DNA of 64,000 nucleotides, from contig NZ_JARRCW010000001.1 of assembly GCF_031501865.1 (NCBI RefSeq), positions 195,001 to 259,000 on the forward strand, written 5' to 3'. This document shows positions 56,591 through 64,000 of this stretch, one piece after another (the first letter of the stretch is position 1; the number at the start of each line of letters is the position of its first letter). This stretch comes from Pseudovibrio sp. M1P-2-3 (GTDB lineage Bacteria; Pseudomonadota; Alphaproteobacteria; Rhizobiales; Stappiaceae). The notes below the pieces were generated by a model. That model saw only the letters and a list, made by a program, of their open reading frames with translations, was not told the DNA's origin and did not search any database. A program made the position numbers and the translations under genes.

Positions 56591-56725
56591 GGTGTAAGTT
56601 TCAGTACCTTGATACTTCTATTTTACAATGCCCCCTAGTTTTAGTGTGTGCAGGCTTGCCTGCCCACGCAATTAGTGAAATGGTCACCCATGTCTATTGA
56701 GGCCTATCATTTCTAGGGGTCATTT

Positions 56726-57541
56726 ATGGGTTTTGCACCTAAACGCTTTCATCTGGATTGGCCTGTTCACTTACTTGGCGTAGTGGGTCTTTGTTGTGCG
56801 GCTCTGTTTTCTTCTCCAGTTCTGACAGGCGCGCAGGCATCTCAAGCAGATGCTACGATGGTCTTTGCCGCTTCCAGCATGAAAGATGCTCTGGAAAGGA
56901 CGGGCGAAGCCTTCGCACTAAAAGGTAATGAGCCTCCCCGCTTCGTGTTTGCAGGATCGCCGTTGATTGCGCGACAGGTGATGCAAGGGGCTCCGGCGGA
57001 TGTGGTGGTGCTGGCCGACAGGGAATGGATGCAGTTTCTTAAGGAAAAAGGCAGCGTTCAGGCGTCCAGCATTCACGTCATTGCCACAAACGAGTTGGTG
57101 CTTGTGGCGCCCAAAGGACAGGAACCAAAACTCCCTTTCCCGCTTAATAATATTGCGGCAGTCCTTGGGGATGGACGGCTCGCGGTTGGTGAGACGCAAA
57201 CTGTTCCGGCAGGCCGTTATGCCAAGCAGGCCCTTCAGAGCCTTGGTGAATGGGATGGGCTTAAAAACCGGCTTGCCCCCATGGACAATGTACGTATTGC
57301 GCTTGCTGCCGTTGCGCGGGGGGAAGTGCCGCTGGGGATTGTCTACCGTACGGATGCCTTGATTGAGAAGGGCGTGAGTGTGGTTGGAACATTTCCCAAT
57401 TCAAGTCATGACCCCATCGAGATTTACGCAGCCCTCACCTTGGATGCCAAGCCGCAGGGACATACGTTTTTGACGTTTATGGAAAGCAAAGAGGGGCAGG
57501 CGATCTTCTTTAAACTGGGTTTTGGAGCAGGGCAGCCTTGA
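56726..57541 (+). CDS. modA: Molybdate ABC transporter, binding protein
   Basis: The 271-residue protein has a signal/anchor region to about GAQASQ, then VFAASSMKDALERTG (anion-binding Ser pair) and FAGSPLIARQVMQGAPADVVVLAD. Near the end comes GIVYRTDALIEKGVSVVG (Tyr in the binding site). It captures molybdate or tungstate. It overlaps modB by four bases (TTGA). No ModE box was recognised upstream. Confidence 0.95.
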   Translation: MGFAPKRFHLDWPVHLLGVVGLCCAALFSSPVLTGAQASQADATMVFAASSMKDALERTGEAFALKGNEPPRFVFAGSPLIARQVMQGAPADVVVLADREWMQFLKEKGSVQASSIHVIATNELVLVAPKGQEPKLPFPLNNIAAVLGDGRLAVGETQTVPAGRYAKQALQSLGEWDGLKNRLAPMDNVRIALAAVARGEVPLGIVYRTDALIEKGVSVVGTFPNSSHDPIEIYAALTLDAKPQGHTFLTFMESKEGQAIFFKLGFGAGQP

Positions 57542-58239
57542 GTGAATTTTTAACGCCTGCTGAATGGGAGGCCCTGCGCCTTTCGGTGGAGATTGCAGCG
57601 CTTGCAATGGCATTCGCGCTGCCGCCTGCATTATTTGCGGGTTACGCTTTGGCGCGCTGGAATTTCCCCGGTAGAGCAATGGTCAACGCGCTCGCACACA
57701 TGCCTATCGTACTGCCGCCGGTGGTGACGGGTTATGTGCTTCTCCTTTTGTTTGGGCGGCAAGGGACGCTCGGTATCTTTTTTGAAGAATATTTTGGCCT
57801 GACGTTCGCCTTTCGCTGGACAGGGGCTGCGCTTGCAGCTGGTGTTATGGCGTTTCCATTGATCTTGCGCCCCATCAAGCTTGCCTTTGAAAGTACTGAC
57901 CAGAAACTGGAGGAGGCATCCCGCTCGCTAGGCGCATCGCGGGCCTTGACATTTCTTCTGGTGACCTTGCCGCTTGCCCTGCCGGGGATATTAAGCGGTT
58001 TGGTTCTGGGCTTTGCAAAGGCGCTTGGGGAGTTTGGGGCCACGATTACCTTTGTCTCCAACATACCGGGGGAGACCCGCAACCTGTCACTGGCACTTTA
58101 TACACAGATGCAAGGGATAGATGGCGAAGCAGCTGTTTTCCGCCTTGCTATGATCGCAGTGACGCTTTCCGCCACTGCCCTTATCCTCTCAGAAGTGCTT
58201 GCCCGCATTATCTCCAAGCGGATACGGGGGAAAACATGA
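57538..58239 (+). CDS. modB: Molybdate ABC transporter, permease
   Basis: The 233-residue membrane protein has five or six helices and the EAA coupling loop KLEEASRSLGASRALTFLLV. HMPIVLPPVVTGYVLLLLFG is typical of ModB. The start is TTG 57538, coupled to the modA stop. It ends overlapping modC (ATGA). Confidence 0.95.
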   Translation: MSEFLTPAEWEALRLSVEIAALAMAFALPPALFAGYALARWNFPGRAMVNALAHMPIVLPPVVTGYVLLLLFGRQGTLGIFFEEYFGLTFAFRWTGAALAAGVMAFPLILRPIKLAFESTDQKLEEASRSLGASRALTFLLVTLPLALPGILSGLVLGFAKALGEFGATITFVSNIPGETRNLSLALYTQMQGIDGEAAVFRLAMIAVTLSATALILSEVLARIISKRIRGKT

Positions 58240-59315
58240 TTGAGGTTTCTATTGGCGGGCAACTTGGCACCTTTTCCATTTCCGCCCACTTTGAAAGCGA
58301 AGGTGGTGTGAGCGCCGTTTTTGGGGCTTCCGGCTCCGGTAAATCCAGCCTCATGCGCATGATCAGTGGCCTTGAAAAACCGCGGACGGGGTATGTGCGT
58401 CTCAACGGACGCACCGTGTTTGATGCGCAAAAGAGAGTGAACGTTCCTATTCAACGCCGCCGTCTGGGCATTGTTTTTCAAGAAGCGCGGCTGTTTCCTC
58501 ATTTTTCAGTGGCCGCTAATTTGAGGTTTGGTCGCTGGGGTAAACGTTCGGCAACCAAACAAGAGTTTACACAGGTTGTGGACCTGCTGGGCATAGGCCA
58601 CCTTCTAGGTCGCAGCCCCCATCACCTTTCGGGTGGGGAACAGCAACGGGTTGCCATTGGCCGTGCACTGCTTAGCCGTCCTGAAATCCTGATTATGGAT
58701 GAGCCCATGTCGTCTCTTGATGAACGGCGGCGAGGGGAACTTCTTCCGTTTCTTGGAAGGCTCAAGCGGGAGCTGAAGCTGCCCATGCTTTACGTGAGCC
58801 ACTCGCTGCCTGAGATTGAACAGCTTGCAGACAGTATTTTGCTCATGGACGAGGGGAAAACAGTCGCCTTCGGCCCCTTTGAGGAAATTCTGTCTACCCA
58901 TGATCTGGGGCCTGTGCTGAAAGGGGCGGACAAGGGAAGCCTGTTAGTAGGCAAGGTGGGCGAGACAGACCAGACATGGGCCCTTACAACCATTTTGCTG
59001 AAAGGTGCTCAAATCCAGCTCCCCAAACTGGATGTCGCCCAAGGAACAAGCGTGCGTTTGCATGTGAATGCACGGGATGTAATTTTATCGCACCGTTTGG
59101 TGGAAGGCACATCCTTGCGAAATACAATGGCGGTTCAGGTTGCCTCTATTAAGGGCGTGGATGACGCCCACATGGAAGTTCTGTGCAAGCTGGAGCAGCA
59201 ATCTTTGCGCGCGCGCGTGACCAGACAATCGGCAAATGAGCTGGGCCTGCGAGAAGGGCAGAAAATCTATGCAATGATCAAAAGCGCAGCCCTTTCGCAA
59301 AACCTTGCGGTATAA
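58236..59315 (+). CDS. modC: Molybdate ABC transporter, ATPase
   Basis: The 359-residue protein has Walker A (GASGSGKSS), QEARLFPHFSVAANLRFG (ModC-specific Q-loop region), signature LSGGEQQRVAIGRALL and Walker B (LIMDEPMSSLD). A C-terminal molybdate-binding (TOBE) domain follows (SVRLHVNARDVILS onwards). It powers ModB. Confidence 0.96.
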   Translation: MIEVSIGGQLGTFSISAHFESEGGVSAVFGASGSGKSSLMRMISGLEKPRTGYVRLNGRTVFDAQKRVNVPIQRRRLGIVFQEARLFPHFSVAANLRFGRWGKRSATKQEFTQVVDLLGIGHLLGRSPHHLSGGEQQRVAIGRALLSRPEILIMDEPMSSLDERRRGELLPFLGRLKRELKLPMLYVSHSLPEIEQLADSILLMDEGKTVAFGPFEEILSTHDLGPVLKGADKGSLLVGKVGETDQTWALTTILLKGAQIQLPKLDVAQGTSVRLHVNARDVILSHRLVEGTSLRNTMAVQVASIKGVDDAHMEVLCKLEQQSLRARVTRQSANELGLREGQKIYAMIKSAALSQNLAV

Positions 59316-59751
59316 CGAGGCCGAGCACTGTGTCTCTTTGGTTAGAGTAGTTATAAATTGTTAAGTGATGCTTGTTCACATTTTTGTGATCAGGTGCAGA
59401 ATAGGTAATCATTATTCACTTATTCTACCTGCAATCAAAGATAGGTAATTGTAAAATTTAATCGTTTAATGTTCAATTTGCACTAGAGTAATAACTCTAT
59501 GTATAAATTATTATTTGTTGCTACTTGTCAATTTAATGAATAATGTAAATTATATCATGATTATTTAAAGAATACTTAGTGAGTTTATTGGTTATTGAAT
59601 TTGGTAAGTCTTTGTTAGCTCATATGTATGCTGCGTGATTATTGATAATTACGTTAAGGGAAATGGCGAAAACGGGGGTGTTTTATCAATAGATTTATTG
59701 TGATACGCCTTGTGAGGATTATGAGAACACTTATTTAATCTAAGGCTGTTT
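59316..59751. other. AT-rich intergenic region before the LysR gene
   Basis: About 435 bases, strongly A+T-rich. ATAGGTAAT-like sequences recur (AATAGGTAATCATT near 59400 and GATAGGTAATTGTA near 59440). A small hairpin, TCACA TTTT TGTGA, lies near 59377. This could be a transferred or promoter-rich stretch. No gene was seen. Confidence 0.5.
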
Positions 59752-60711
59752 ATGACCCGTTTACCTCCATTGAATGCACTTGTAGCTTTTCGAGCTGTAA
59801 TGGATACTGGGAGTCTCGTTTCAGCGGCCCAAAAGCTATCGATTACGGCAAGCGCCGTGAGCCACAGGCTGAAAGCGCTGGAAGACCATTTGGGAATGGA
59901 GTTGTTTGAAAGACGCTCTAGAGCGGTTTTTCCCACTGCGGCTGCCCATCGATACTCTGCGGAAATCTCGATTGCCTTTGACCGGATTTCTTCGGCAACC
60001 AAAACGCTGGAGAGTGTGGGAAACAAGGATACCTTGTCCATCCATTGTATACCCAGCTTTTCCAGAACCTGGCTGCTCAAGCGTTTGTCTTCTTTTCAAA
60101 GCCAGAACCCGGAAATCACGTTGTCCATCGCAAGTATGTATATGGATTATGCACTGGATGACGGCCAGTACGATATTGATATTTGTAGAACGGATAGCTT
60201 GCCGCAGGGCATGAAGGCGATTAGTTTGGGGCGGGAGAAATTTCGCCCGCTCATTTCACCCAAACTTCTGGAAAAAACCGGATATCCCAAAAAGCCTGCG
60301 GATTTGGTCGCGTTGCCGTTGATTAAGAGTGTGTATTGTCCGATCTCTTGGGAAATCTGGTTGCAAGAAGCGGGTGTGGAGCCTTCAGGCCTCAATGAGG
60401 TCATGACATTCAGATGTTCTGCACTTGCCGTAGAGGCGGCCGTGCATGGTTTTGGCATTGTTCTTGAATCAAGCGTTCTTAGCTATGATATGGAAAATGA
60501 GAGCCAGCTTGTTCCCTTGTTTCCCGAATATCAGAGCAGCGGTAGCGGGTTTTCGCTTACGTGGAACCCCAAAAGGGAAGGGGCTCCGCAAGTGCAACGA
60601 TTCTGTGAATGGGTTGAAGGGCAGATGGTTGTGAAACCAAGAGCGATGAAAGCCGAACAGCCTGCCAAAAATGCAGAGCATAAGGAGAACGCGGAGCTGG
60701 AGCCTGCCTAA
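59752..60711 (+). CDS. LysR family transcriptional regulator (GcvA-like)
   Basis: The 319-residue protein has an N-terminal winged HTH (PPLNALVAFRAVMDTGSLVS, then LSITASAVSHRLKALEDHLG) and a periplasmic-binding-like effector domain (LSIHCIPSFSRTWLLKRLSS, YDIDICRTD). It is of the GcvA group. An unusual Ala/Glu-rich tail of about 25 residues ends it. No divergent target gene is visible, and the effector is unknown. Confidence 0.92.
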   Translation: MTRLPPLNALVAFRAVMDTGSLVSAAQKLSITASAVSHRLKALEDHLGMELFERRSRAVFPTAAAHRYSAEISIAFDRISSATKTLESVGNKDTLSIHCIPSFSRTWLLKRLSSFQSQNPEITLSIASMYMDYALDDGQYDIDICRTDSLPQGMKAISLGREKFRPLISPKLLEKTGYPKKPADLVALPLIKSVYCPISWEIWLQEAGVEPSGLNEVMTFRCSALAVEAAVHGFGIVLESSVLSYDMENESQLVPLFPEYQSSGSGFSLTWNPKREGAPQVQRFCEWVEGQMVVKPRAMKAEQPAKNAEHKENAELEPA

Positions 60712-60849
60712 AATATTTTTCTAGCTCTCCTGACTTTTATCGAATAAAAGCAGCTTAACTTAATAATTAAACTGCTTGTCGGTAACCGGTCTCTTGCAAT
60801 GTTTTGACGTCTGCGTCCATTGCAATTGAGGGCCGCGAAAAGGTCGCCA

Positions 60850-62496
60850 ATGAATCGCTCTGAACTACTGATGCCTGCAGGAAACCTGCAGAAATTGAAA
60901 ATTGCTGTCCTTTACGGGGCAGATGCCATTTACCTTGGTACGCCTGACATGTCCTTGCGCACAAAGGCAGAGTTTACGCTGGAACAAGTTGTTGAAGGCA
61001 TCGAGTTTGCGCATAAACACGGAAAGCGCGTTTACTTGACGCTGAACCTGTTCTCCCACAACAAGGACGTTCCTAAACTGAAGGAATATGCCAATACGAT
61101 TCGCGATATTAATCCGGACGGATTGATTATTGCCGATCCTGGTGTGTTCCAGTTCATGCGCAAGGAACTGCCGAACGTGCCGCTGCATATCTCAACGCAG
61201 GCCAACGTATGCTCGTGGCTGTCCGTTGACTTCTGGAAAGAGCAGGGCGCCGACCTTGTGGTTCTGGCCCGCGAGGTTTCTTTCCCCGAGCTTACCGAGA
61301 TCAGAGAGAAGTGTCCCGATATCCGTCTGGAAGCGTTTGTGCACGGGGCCATGTGCATGACCTACTCCGGTCGCTGCCTGCTTTCCAACTTCATGGCCGA
61401 GCGCGGTGCCAACCAGGGCAACTGCGCCAACTCTTGCCGCTGGAACTATAAAGTGCGCATGCGCATGAAAGATGGAACCATTAATGAGTTGGAACTGACC
61501 GAAGACAACATCGATATGTTCGAGTTCCTTCTGGAAGAAGGGTGTCGTCCCGGCGAGCTGATGCCAATTCTGGAAGATGGTCGCGGTTCTTATATCCTTA
61601 ACTCTAAAGACTTGTGCCTGATGCCCAAACTGAATGATTTCCTGCGCATTGGCGTGGATTCATTGAAAGTGGAGGGCCGTGGTAAGTCCATGTATTATGT
61701 GGCTGTTGTTGCAAGGGCTTACAGGCAGGCAATTGATGACTACTATGCCGACCCGGACAACTGGGATCCCAAGAAATATATGGATGAAATGTATAGTGTG
61801 GCGAACCGCGGTTACACGACAGCTTTCCATGATGGCCGGTTGAATAATTTCGCCCATAACTATGAAGATACACATTCCATTGGTGAATGGGAGTTTGCTG
61901 GTCTCATTGAAAAAGTAACAGACGAAGCTTTCTATATGAAAGTGAAAAATAAGATTTCTGCGGGCGAAGTGCTGGAGTTCATGCAGCCTATGTCAGAAAA
62001 CTCTGTTCTGCTACGCATTTATGAATTTGAAAATGCAAAGAACGGTGAGGTGACAGATGTTGTGCACGCTGGGGCGCAGCCAACTGTACGCATTCCGTTC
62101 TCCCTGTTTGATCAAGATGATGCCTCCACCTTTAAGGAACGCTTCCCGGAGAATACCGTGGTGCGCAAAGAAAAGCCGCTGACAGCAGAGCAGTGGAACC
62201 GCTTGAAGTTGGACCGTGTTTCTGAGCGCATTGAGGCGCGGGGTGAAGCGACACAGGCCCAGCAAAGCAAGTATGAGACACAGCGCGGAAAACTGATCGA
62301 CGCTATTTCTGAGGGCCTGCAGGACAAGACACCAAAATCACCGCGTCTTGGCTTGGAAGGCTGCTGTGGCCGTGGTTGCAATGGATGCATGATGTTCTGG
62401 GAAGATCCACAGTTTGAAAAAGCTCGTGAAGTCCTCAAGAGTAAAAAGCAGGGTGAAATGCTGGAACGCAATGCGTTGAAGCACGAAGTGAGCTAA
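60850..62496 (+). CDS. U32 family protein, RNA hydroxylation type
   Basis: The 548-residue protein has LLMPAGNLQKLKIAVLYGAD, ISTQANVCSWLSVDFWKEQG, the U32 signature EAFVHGAMCMTYSGRCLLSN and Cys residues in NQGNCANSCRW. The family includes RlhA and TrhP, which hydroxylate rRNA or tRNA uridines using prephenate and an iron-sulfur cluster. A C-terminal extra motif, CCGRGCNGCMMFW, follows. ATG 60850 is chosen (AAAAGG upstream). The exact target is not certain. Confidence 0.9.
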   Translation: MNRSELLMPAGNLQKLKIAVLYGADAIYLGTPDMSLRTKAEFTLEQVVEGIEFAHKHGKRVYLTLNLFSHNKDVPKLKEYANTIRDINPDGLIIADPGVFQFMRKELPNVPLHISTQANVCSWLSVDFWKEQGADLVVLAREVSFPELTEIREKCPDIRLEAFVHGAMCMTYSGRCLLSNFMAERGANQGNCANSCRWNYKVRMRMKDGTINELELTEDNIDMFEFLLEEGCRPGELMPILEDGRGSYILNSKDLCLMPKLNDFLRIGVDSLKVEGRGKSMYYVAVVARAYRQAIDDYYADPDNWDPKKYMDEMYSVANRGYTTAFHDGRLNNFAHNYEDTHSIGEWEFAGLIEKVTDEAFYMKVKNKISAGEVLEFMQPMSENSVLLRIYEFENAKNGEVTDVVHAGAQPTVRIPFSLFDQDDASTFKERFPENTVVRKEKPLTAEQWNRLKLDRVSERIEARGEATQAQQSKYETQRGKLIDAISEGLQDKTPKSPRLGLEGCCGRGCNGCMMFWEDPQFEKAREVLKSKKQGEMLERNALKHEVS

Positions 62497-62518
62497 TCAG
62501 CGTCTCGGTTTCAATATG

Positions 62519-63673
62519 TTATGCCGCTGGTTTCTGACCAGCGGTATTTTTGCATTCCGCCTCACCTTGAAGTCCCAGATAATCCAAGGGGTTTTGGCAG
62601 GCAATTTGCCGATAGGTTTTCTCGCCTAGCTCGGAGCGCAGCTTCATGGAAAGATATCGCTCTTCAAAAGTCTCACGCTCGCTCATATAAAAATCCGACC
62701 CGAACAGGGTTTTGCTGCGCAGGACATCGTTGAGCAGAAAAATCTTGAGAGAGGGCATGTTCTGGCGGATATAAAACACCGTGTAGGAGATGTCGGTATA
62801 TAGGTTGGGAAACTGCTGGCTTTCAATCATCTGCATGATTTTACTGAGCCAGTTCATGTGAGCCCGCTCGTGCGCGGGAGCGTCCAGCGGCGCAGGGCGT
62901 CTGCTGGAGGGGGCCTGAAAGTAGCGCTGCCAGTCCGTTTGCCCGCCCATATGGGCAAGGCACAGGCGTAGGTTCGGGTGCTTTCTTAAAACGGGTATAA
63001 AGTGGTCTGGATCGGCGTAGCTTGCGGCTGTGTCCCAGCTTAAAGCCCGTGATTTGATCCCCCCTTTGGAACAATGGGTCATGAGAGGGAGGCTTTTTTC
63101 TTCACACAAGTGCCAAAGTTCGCTCAAGGCAGGGTCATCTGGCAAATAGCCCAGAGGCGGATAAAGCTTAATCCCCTTAAACACGGTGATGCCATCGTCA
63201 TGTTTGTAATCCAGAAGCTCCTCCACCATCTTTGTCAGGCTTTGCCCGCCAATGCGTTGTCGGCGTGGATCTACTGCAATGAAGGGAAGGAGGAGCCCTT
63301 TTTCCTTAAGGGCGAGCTCTGCCAGCTCCTTGTGCTGTTCTTCAAGGGAGACGGGAGGCTTTCCAGCCTCCATCCATGCCATATCCATAGGCAGGACAAT
63401 GTAACGGGTGTTCTTGGGGTAATAGGAGTTTAAAACCTTGTAGACTTCCTCCTGCGTATCCTTTCCGCCGATTTCAAGAAAATTCGCGTATCTGGCCAAC
63501 AGGCTTTTGGTGTGCCCGAAGGAAAGCAGCCGCAGAAGCCAGAGAACCTGCTTTTGGAAAATGATGTGATCCAGAATGCGGCTGAGGCCGAAGGGTAAAA
63601 AGCGGTCCGGAACGTGTTTGAGAGTGAACAGATGACTATGGCAATTAATAATCTCGATCTTCGATTTCGACAT
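62519..63673 (-). CDS. Amidohydrolase family protein
   Basis: The 384-residue protein is of the amidohydrolase_2 type. It has INCHSHLF at the start (metal HxH), GIKLYPPLGYLPDDPA, LPLMTHCSKGG, LCLAHMGGQTDW and, near the end, LFGSDFYM (metal Asp). Members hydrolyse or decarboxylate small aromatic or lactone substrates. The C-terminal codons overlap the terminator of the U32 gene. Substrate unknown. Confidence 0.88.
   Translation of the reverse strand: MSKSKIEIINCHSHLFTLKHVPDRFLPFGLSRILDHIIFQKQVLWLLRLLSFGHTKSLLARYANFLEIGGKDTQEEVYKVLNSYYPKNTRYIVLPMDMAWMEAGKPPVSLEEQHKELAELALKEKGLLLPFIAVDPRRQRIGGQSLTKMVEELLDYKHDDGITVFKGIKLYPPLGYLPDDPALSELWHLCEEKSLPLMTHCSKGGIKSRALSWDTAASYADPDHFIPVLRKHPNLRLCLAHMGGQTDWQRYFQAPSSRRPAPLDAPAHERAHMNWLSKIMQMIESQQFPNLYTDISYTVFYIRQNMPSLKIFLLNDVLRSKTLFGSDFYMSERETFEERYLSMKLRSELGEKTYRQIACQNPLDYLGLQGEAECKNTAGQKPAA
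62524..62549 (+). terminator. Terminator after the U32 gene
   Basis: CCGCTGG (62524-62530) and CCAGCGG (62538-62544) form a 7-bp stem followed by TATTTTT. It lies within the 3' codons of the convergent amidohydrolase gene. Confidence 0.85.
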
Positions 63674-63729
63674 ATTGCCCCCTCAGCACAAAGATGCTTG
63701 GAATTGTCTATCTTACAAAAGAGGGTGTC

Positions 63730-63749
63730 GCCCCTGATAAATCAGGGGC
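63730..63749. terminator. Hairpin after the MaoC-type gene
   Basis: GCCCCTGAT and ATCAGGGGC form a perfect 9-bp stem with an AA loop. It lies just beyond the stop of the minus-strand dehydratase gene. The T run on that strand starts about ten bases later, so it may be a weak terminator. Confidence 0.55.
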
Positions 63750-63762
63750 AATCCAAGATTGT

Positions 63763-64000
63763 CTAAAGGGGCAATGCAGCCCAGTAGTCGAAGTCCAGAA
63801 TAACCCCATTGTGGTACTTTCCTTCTTCATCTTTGAGCGGAAAATTCTCACAGGTCTGGTCTTTGGTTGCCACAAGGCGCAGGCGCAGGGCTCCGATATC
63901 ATCACGCCCTTTAATGAGCTGCTTGTCCAGCACCTCGCTCCATGCATACACCGTGTCTCCGGCAAATAACGGCGCCACATGGCGTCCACCATTGATGCCG
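63763..64000 (-). CDS. MaoC-type dehydratase, C-terminal part (window edge)
   Basis: Only the last 78 residues are in the window; the gene continues beyond 64000. The visible part, HMAPLFAGDTVYAWSEVLDK, GRDDIGALRLRLVATKDQTC and GVILDFDYWAALPL, matches MaoC dehydratases of the beta-methylmalyl-CoA dehydratase (mesaconyl-CoA hydratase) type from the ethylmalonyl-CoA pathway. The specific enzyme cannot be fixed from this fragment. Confidence 0.8.
   Translation of the reverse strand, partial: GINGGRHVAPLFAGDTVYAWSEVLDKQLIKGRDDIGALRLRLVATKDQTCENFPLKDEEGKYHNGVILDFDYWAALPL

Noticed and set aside
56591-56725. ModE box or molybdenum-cofactor riboswitch before modA
   Set aside because: Only a small GCAGG/CCTGC hairpin is present; neither the ModE palindrome nor the long riboswitch architecture is visible.

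Overview
The window looks like chromosomal DNA of an alphaproteobacterium of the Hyphomicrobiales (Rhizobiales) type, perhaps a marine Stappiaceae such as Pseudovibrio. The genus is inference. The order-level call rests on gene orders typical of that group (aroA-cmk-rpsA beside a TIGR02300 gene and tRNA-Ala; lptC-lptA-lptB-rpoN-hpf-ptsN; Hsp20-DUF1150), a CP4-like class II EPSP synthase, a queCDEF operon, an otsB-GH15-otsA operon, and intergenic GCGTATC...GATACGC palindromes of the kind scattered through Rhizobiales genomes. Base composition looks close to 50% G+C by eye.

Layout. 1-3.6 kb: end of an rRNA operon (tRNA-Ala(TGC), 23S, 5S, terminator). 4-7.5 kb: a flavin monooxygenase gene broken by a TGA, a TetR-SDR pair with a perfect palindromic operator, and a small P-loop kinase. 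7.7-11.2 kb: an unknown protein, a siderophore-interacting protein, a phosphopantetheinyl transferase and an RDD membrane protein. 11.3-12.6 kb: an IS630-type element against a palindromic dispersed repeat. 12.6-15.3 kb: an MFS gene divergent from a SABATH-like carboxyl methyltransferase. 15.3-23.6 kb: rpsA, cmk, aroA, a TIGR02300 gene, two identical tRNA-Ala(GGC), a glycosyltransferase, a YaiI-like protein and photolyase. 23.9-29.1 kb: ugpBAEC, then Hsp20 with a probable ROSE RNA thermometer, and DUF1150. 29.2-30.3 kb: IS481 element, copy 1. 30.3-38 kb: a serine hydrolase, queCDEF behind a preQ1-I riboswitch, bioMNY, a degenerate CPBP protein and RNase D. 38.2-43.3 kb: the lptCAB-rpoN-hpf-ptsN block. 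43.8-51.1 kb: trehalose operon, two paralogous secreted SH3 proteins, IS481 copy 2, and a 40-residue glycine-rich ORF. 51.2-64 kb: MFS and SLC13-type transporters, hppD with an Lrp regulator, DUF533, modABC, LysR, a U32 protein, an amidohydrolase and the end of a MaoC-type dehydratase.

Most of the window is core metabolism in compact operons with ATGA overlaps: queuosine precursor synthesis, biotin, molybdate and glycerol-3-phosphate uptake, LPS export, nitrogen-related regulation and trehalose. The accessory part consists of three IS elements, several palindromic repeat families, the methyltransferase-MFS pair, the glycosyltransferase ending inside a tRNA gene, and the glycine-rich small ORF. 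The main patterns worth checking are these: all three IS elements sit at the outer edge of palindromic repeats; both IS481 copies borrow their transposase stop codon from the target duplication; the IS630 transposase start lies in a switchable hairpin; and two RNA regulators (preQ1-I and ROSE) can be read directly. No CRISPR array, prophage or large biosynthetic cluster was seen.
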